From Gordonia sp. UBA5067 (GTDB taxonomy: Bacteria > Actinomycetota > Actinomycetes > Mycobacteriales > Mycobacteriaceae), in contig NZ_DIAX01000051.1 of the NCBI RefSeq assembly GCF_002414845.1, forward strand, positions 14,890-73,035: a stretch of DNA of 58,146 nucleotides, written 5' to 3'. Of the stretch, positions 54,855-58,146 are shown piece by piece (within the stretch, counting starts at the first letter, position 1; each line of letters starts with the position of its first letter). A program made the position numbers and the translations under genes. The notes beneath the pieces were generated by a model. It had not been told where the DNA came from and ran no database searches. It saw nothing but the letters and a program-made list of their open reading frames with translations.

Positions 54855-55748
54855 CTACGGCGTAGCCGGCGCGACGTAGCCGCCGGTCAGTCCACGCCAC
54901 GAGTAGGCCACCAGCAACGCTGCCACCGGGACGGCAACGAGCAGGCCGACACCACAGAGGATCGCACCGACCAGCACGATCACGATGGCGAGCAACCACA
55001 CGAGGAGCGTCTGGCCGAAGTTATCCTTGACCAGGTTGAAACTAAGGCCCATCCCCTCGGTGGCCGAAGCGTTCCGGTCGACCACGGCAATGGTGGTGAA
55101 GTACAGGAACAGCGCAGCGATCAGACCCGGCAGGACGCACAAGATCGATCCGATGCCCGTGATGATACCGACGAGGATCGACGCGATGATCACATTTGTG
55201 ACGTTGCGCGGCTGGAAGAAGGATCCCAGCGTGACGTGCTGGCCATCGGCGATCTGCAGGATGCCGTTCCAGTACGAGGCTGCGACGTAGCCGCTAAGCA
55301 CTGCCAGAACGATATAGCCGAGCGCCATCACCAGGTAGCTGCCGACACCGTAGCTCGACGTCACCGCGAATGAATCGCCGTCGCTGATGCTCGAGGTATC
55401 ACCCAACGCGGCGGCGATGAACTGGAACAGCGAGCTCACCACGCCGAGGATCAGGCCGAAAACGAGGGTGGCAAGGATCAGGGGCCCGACATTCTTGCCG
55501 AACTTGTTGAACGCCCAGCTGAAACCGTCACCGACACTGAACGGCTGACCCGCGGCCGGACCGGGCGGGTAGGACCCCGGGGGCGGCGGCGGGTACGAGC
55601 CCGGCGCACCGGGCGGGGGCGGCGGGTACGCGCCCGGCTGCTGGCCCGCAGGTGGGTACGCCCCCGGCTGCTGGCCGGCAGGTGGGTACGCCCCCGGCTG
55701 TCCCGGGTTGATCGGTTGCTGGCCCGGATCGAAGGGCGGTTGAGTCAT
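54855..55748 (-). CDS. Multi-pass membrane protein with Pro/Gly/Tyr-rich N-terminus
   Basis: A 297-residue protein. The N-terminal 65 residues are a GAYPPAGQQP repeat tail, followed by six hydrophobic segments (about 85-290) with a SFFQPRNVTNVII loop. No enzyme motif is seen. It is paralogous to the gene at 53939. Such proteins are common and uncharacterised in mycolata. ATG 55748. Confidence 0.82.
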   Translation of the reverse strand: MTQPPFDPGQQPINPGQPGAYPPAGQQPGAYPPAGQQPGAYPPPPPGAPGSYPPPPPGSYPPGPAAGQPFSVGDGFSWAFNKFGKNVGPLILATLVFGLILGVVSSLFQFIAAALGDTSSISDGDSFAVTSSYGVGSYLVMALGYIVLAVLSGYVAASYWNGILQIADGQHVTLGSFFQPRNVTNVIIASILVGIITGIGSILCVLPGLIAALFLYFTTIAVVDRNASATEGMGLSFNLVKDNFGQTLLVWLLAIVIVLVGAILCGVGLLVAVPVAALLVAYSWRGLTGGYVAPATP

Positions 55749-55847
55749 TAAGGAGCTCCCCTATTATTCGTGTTGATACGGAACAGGCCCGAAACTACCA
55801 AATGTCGGCGGCGACACGCACGCCTTAGTAGCCAATCGTGATCCCGT

Positions 55848-55903
55848 GGAACGAAATGGCCGGAACGAAATGGCCGGAACGAAATGGCCGGAACGGAATA
55901 GCC
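55848..55903. repeat. Four tandem 14-bp repeats
   Basis: GGAACGAAATGGCC occurs three times perfectly (55848-55861, 55862-55875, 55876-55889) and once with two changes (55890-55903). It lies in the 264-bp divergent gap between the membrane protein gene and the SDR gene. It is too short and spacer-less for CRISPR and could be a regulatory array. Confidence 0.85.
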
Positions 55904-56012
55904 GGACCGGCCGACCATCCCACCGGTCGAGAGGGCACCCACGGTTAGCTGCCAGAATATGGTAGAAGCAGCAGTGTTGCACTGTGATGACGCAATCGAA
56001 AGCAGGCACGCA

Positions 56013-56786
56013 ATGCCCTCCATCTTCATTTCCGGTGGCGCCGCCGGCATCGGCCTCGCCACCGCGCAGCGCTTCGCGCGCGACGGGTGGACCGTGGGCG
56101 TCTACGACGTCAACCCGCAGGCCGTGGCGGCGGTCAAAGCCGACCACCCGGAGTTCATCACGGGCACCCTCGACGTCCGTGAACCCGCGCAGTGGGCCGA
56201 GGCGCTGACCGACTTCACTGCGCACACCGGCGGCGCCCTCGACGTGCTGGACAACAACGCCGGCATCCTTGCCGGGGGACGCCTCGATGCCATCTCACCG
56301 GAGGCCGTGCGGGCACAGATCGACATCGATGTACTGGGCGTCACGCTCGGCGCACAGGCGGCCTACCCCTATCTGAAGGTCACCCCGGGATCGCATCTGG
56401 TGAACATCGCGTCGGCGTCGGCCATTTACGGACAGCCCGACATCGCCACGTACTCGGCGGCGAAGTTCTACGTCGCGGGCCTGACCGAAGCCCTCGAATT
56501 AGAATGGCAGCGCGATGACATCCGCGTCGTCGCGATCTGGCCGCTGTGGGCCAAGACCGCACTGGCCGACGCCGACACCAAGTCGGCCAAGACGCTCGGC
56601 ATCCGGATAACTCCCGAGGAGATCGCCGACCGGGTTTGGACGTCGGTGCACCCGAATACCGCCGACAAGCTGATCCATCGCACCCACTACTCGGTGGGCG
56701 TGCAGACGACGGTTCTCAACAACGCGAGCAAAGTTGTACCCAACTTCGTCTCACGCCTGGTGAACAAGGTAATCGCACAGCATTGA
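56013..56786 (+). CDS. Short-chain dehydrogenase/reductase
   Basis: A 257-residue classical SDR. The cofactor loop is SGGAAGIGLATA near the N-terminus; NNAG at about residue 90 and the active-site Ser/Tyr/Lys appear in NIASASA and YSAAK. Asp in YDVNP after strand 2 suggests NAD rather than NADP preference. ATG 56013. The substrate is unknown. A strong hairpin follows. Confidence 0.92.
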   Translation: MPSIFISGGAAGIGLATAQRFARDGWTVGVYDVNPQAVAAVKADHPEFITGTLDVREPAQWAEALTDFTAHTGGALDVLDNNAGILAGGRLDAISPEAVRAQIDIDVLGVTLGAQAAYPYLKVTPGSHLVNIASASAIYGQPDIATYSAAKFYVAGLTEALELEWQRDDIRVVAIWPLWAKTALADADTKSAKTLGIRITPEEIADRVWTSVHPNTADKLIHRTHYSVGVQTTVLNNASKVVPNFVSRLVNKVIAQH

Positions 56787-56800
56787 GCAAACATGCAGCA

Positions 56801-56828
56801 GGCGCCCGCACTGTTCAGTGCGGGCGCC
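56801..56828. terminator. Bidirectional terminator hairpin
   Basis: GGCGCCCGCACT-GTTC-AGTGCGGGCGCC, a perfect 12-bp stem between the convergent SDR and rpmF genes. Confidence 0.75.
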
Positions 56829-56848
56829 CGGCAAGCCGTTCTCGCGTA

Positions 56849-57022
56849 CTAGCGGCGGTCGATGTCGATCAGGCCGAGCTCCGCGGCCTTCACGAGGCGA
56901 CGGGGAAGGCGCTGCGGCACCCCGTTGACCTTGACTTCCTGCAACACAGGATTGTCAGCCTTCCACTGCGAGCGGCGGCTGTGGGTGTTGGCCCGCGACA
57001 TGCGGCGCTTCGGTACGGCCAT
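56849..57022 (-). CDS. rpmF: 50S ribosomal protein L32, cysteine-free form
   Basis: A 57-residue protein starting [18 protein letters not shown] and ending LGLIDIDRR. The basic N-terminus and PKRRMSR motif define bL32. No Cys are present, so it is the zinc-independent form. The gene is below usual size cut-offs. AGAAGGG precedes ATG 57022. rpmF beside mprA matches mycobacterial order (Rv0979A). Confidence 0.93.
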   Translation of the reverse strand: MAVPKRRMSRANTHSRRSQWKADNPVLQEVKVNGVPQRLPRRLVKAAELGLIDIDRR

Positions 57023-57105
57023 GGGACTGCCCTTCTTTCACTCAAGTTCTTTGTCATTGCGCCAACATCCCCGGGTTCATACCCAGGTGGGCGCGCAACC
57101 CGACC

Positions 57106-57135
57106 AGAATACAGGGCAGGCACCACAACGACCAA
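57106..57135 (-). promoter_or_regulatory. Candidate rpmF promoter
   Basis: On the minus strand TTGGTC (57135-57130), an 18-base spacer and TATTCT (57111-57106) lie about 85 bases upstream of rpmF. Confidence 0.45.
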
Positions 57136-57154
57136 AACGCGTGGTGCGGCGGCC

Positions 57155-57715
57155 TTAGGAGCCCGACACCGCGGCGATGACAACCCCAACCAGATACACC
57201 GCGATGACGACGCTGGCAATCGCGCCGAGCACGATTCCCGCGATCGCCATCCCACGACTGCCGCCCCCATCCAGTGGATTCCGATTGTTGTTCCGGAGGC
57301 TGACTATTCCGAGAATCAGCGCGACCGGTCCGGGAAGGCAGCACATCAGGCCAAGGACACCGCACACCAGTGCCGCGACGGCCAACCCGTCGGTCCCCGA
57401 ACCCCGCACCGGGTATGCGGCATAGCCGTAGGCCGCCGAATAGGGATCCGGCGTAGCGGAGGGATACCCGGGTGTCGCGTATCCGCGTGCTGCCGCGGAG
57501 TAGTCCGGCGGTGGCGCAGTCTGCCCCGTTTGCGGCCCTGTGAACCCCGGCTGCGCCGCAGTGTATCCGGGCCCCGGATCGGGGTAACCCGGCGGCGGCG
57601 AGAATCCATGGTCCGGAGGGGACACCGACTTGTTCAGGTTGACCGGCGACCACTCATCGGGTGCCGCTGCGGCGGCCGAATCAGGGCGGGCGTTGGCATC
57701 GTTCCCGTCGGTCAT
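57155..57715 (-). CDS. DUF4190-type small membrane protein
   Basis: A 186-residue protein with a Pro/Gly/Tyr-rich tail (residues 1-105) and a two-segment domain: GLAVAALVCGVLGLMCCLPGPVALILGIVSL, then a polar GSRGMAIAGIVLG loop and a second segment. This GxA...SRGMAIAGI pattern marks DUF4190. Function unknown. It is a paralog of the next, truncated gene, which ends 35 bases upstream. ATG 57715. Confidence 0.85.
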   Translation of the reverse strand: MTDGNDANARPDSAAAAAPDEWSPVNLNKSVSPPDHGFSPPPGYPDPGPGYTAAQPGFTGPQTGQTAPPPDYSAAARGYATPGYPSATPDPYSAAYGYAAYPVRGSGTDGLAVAALVCGVLGLMCCLPGPVALILGIVSLRNNNRNPLDGGGSRGMAIAGIVLGAIASVVIAVYLVGVVIAAVSGS

Positions 57716-57750
57716 ATCCTCATTCTCTCCATGTCTGACGACATCTGGGT

Positions 57751-58146
57751 CTACCAGCCCGACGCGACGCCGACGGCAAACAGCACGATCACAACGATCG
57801 CGCCGAGCAACTGCAGAACACCCAACACGATTCCACCGATAGCCATGCCTCTACTCGCACCGTCGGGCACCGGATCGGCGTTAACCTGTTTGAGGGCGAT
57901 CGCCCCAAGCACCGTGGCTACCAGTCCGCTGATAGCGCCGATAGCAAAGAAGCACACTGTCGCCACGGCGCCGATCAGGCCGACCGTCAACGATGCGACG
58001 GCCAAGCCGTTTGTCGACGAGCGCGCCACGTATGCCGGATACCCCTGCGGCCCGTACGCCGAGCCGTAGACCGAGCCGTACTGATCGGGATATCCCGCAG
58101 GAGGGCCGCCATAGCCCGGTTGCTGGGCCCCGTACCCCTGGGCCCC
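57751..58146 (-). CDS. DUF4190-type small membrane protein (5' end outside window)
   Basis: About 131 residues are present. A Gly/Tyr/Gln-rich tail (GYGGPPAGYPDQYGS region) runs off the window end; then comes the two-segment domain with GLAVASLTVGLIGAV and ASRGMAIGGIVLG. It is a tandem paralog of the gene at 57155. The start codon is not visible. Confidence 0.82.
   Translation of the reverse strand, partial: GAQGYGAQQPGYGGPPAGYPDQYGSVYGSAYGPQGYPAYVARSSTNGLAVASLTVGLIGAVATVCFFAIGAISGLVATVLGAIALKQVNADPVPDGASRGMAIGGIVLGVLQLLGAIVVIVLFAVGVASGW

Noticed and set aside
55848..55903. CRISPR-like array
   Set aside because: The 14-bp units abut without spacers and no cas genes are present.

Overview
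The window is GC-rich DNA from an actinobacterium of the Mycobacteriales. A Gordonia-like organism is my best guess. The basis is mycolata-type content: two MspA-family porins, RpfB with three DUF348 domains plus G5, MprAB-PepD, a Pmt mannosyltransferase, a Ruc-type chaperone, a decayed 13E12-family HNH gene, frequent GTG starts and 4-base start/stop overlaps. From memory, the backbone order matches the M. tuberculosis stretch Rv0979A to Rv1011 (rpmF, mprA, mprB, pepD, moaB2, mscL, Rv0991c, 5-FCL, galU, moeA1/glp, rimJ, Rv0996, pmt, rsmI, pabB, metS, tatD, rpfB, ksgA, ispE). Lineage-specific blocks are inserted into it. The species assignment is inference.

Layout. 1-6437 (minus): tatD, rpfB, rsmA, ispE, a secreted lipase and an ABC-F ATPase cut by the window start, tightly packed. 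6471-7236 (plus): two coupled micro-ORFs and a RibD-C-type reductase. 7343-9335: a TetR regulator diverging from three small exported-protein genes, with three 24-bp-spaced TCGTACGA palindromes between. 9431-15304 (plus): HAD phosphatase/beta-phosphoglucomutase, GH65 enzyme, metG, pabB. 15315-17851: rsmI and pmt, divergent. 17802-35080: inserted block with BCCT transporter, universal stress protein, Na+/H+ antiporter, diiron oxygenase plus FprB, dead HNH gene, esterase, DEAD-box helicase, two-component system, a 35-residue basic peptide gene, a TetR-MFS efflux pair and an SGNH hydrolase. 35138-35213: tRNA-Ala(CGC). 36076-43839: glpR/sepX, an ABC exporter pair, SIMPL protein, rimJ, glp, galU, 5-FCL and ruc. 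44026-49222: SAF protein, MscL, ABC exporter and two MspA porins. 49329-53782 (minus): mprA-mprB-pepD-moaB2 and a small conserved-looking gene. 53939-58146: four small membrane proteins with Pro/Gly/Tyr-rich tails, an SDR and rpmF.

How the genes fit together. Most of the window is envelope growth and envelope stress: RpfB muralytic activity, the Glp/GlpR divisome pair, Pmt O-mannosylation, GalU, MscL, porins and the MprAB-PepD stress circuit. Translation genes (rsmA, rsmI, metG, rpmF, tRNA-Ala, helicase, ABC-F) and folate genes (pabB, 5-FCL) are interspersed.

The most novel signals are regulatory. They are (i) a TetR/triple-palindrome/three-exported-protein module at 7.3-9.3 kb and (ii) an OmpR-type regulator whose own promoter carries four CATAGC-like repeats at exact 11-bp spacing, with two more copies at the same spacing upstream of the 35-residue basic peptide gene, suggesting an undescribed small effector of this two-component system. 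A CIRCE (HrcA) element upstream of ruc and a doubled TGCACTAGTGCA operator at a TetR-MFS pair are clear by eye. All functional statements come from reading the sequence and recalled family knowledge; no searches were run.
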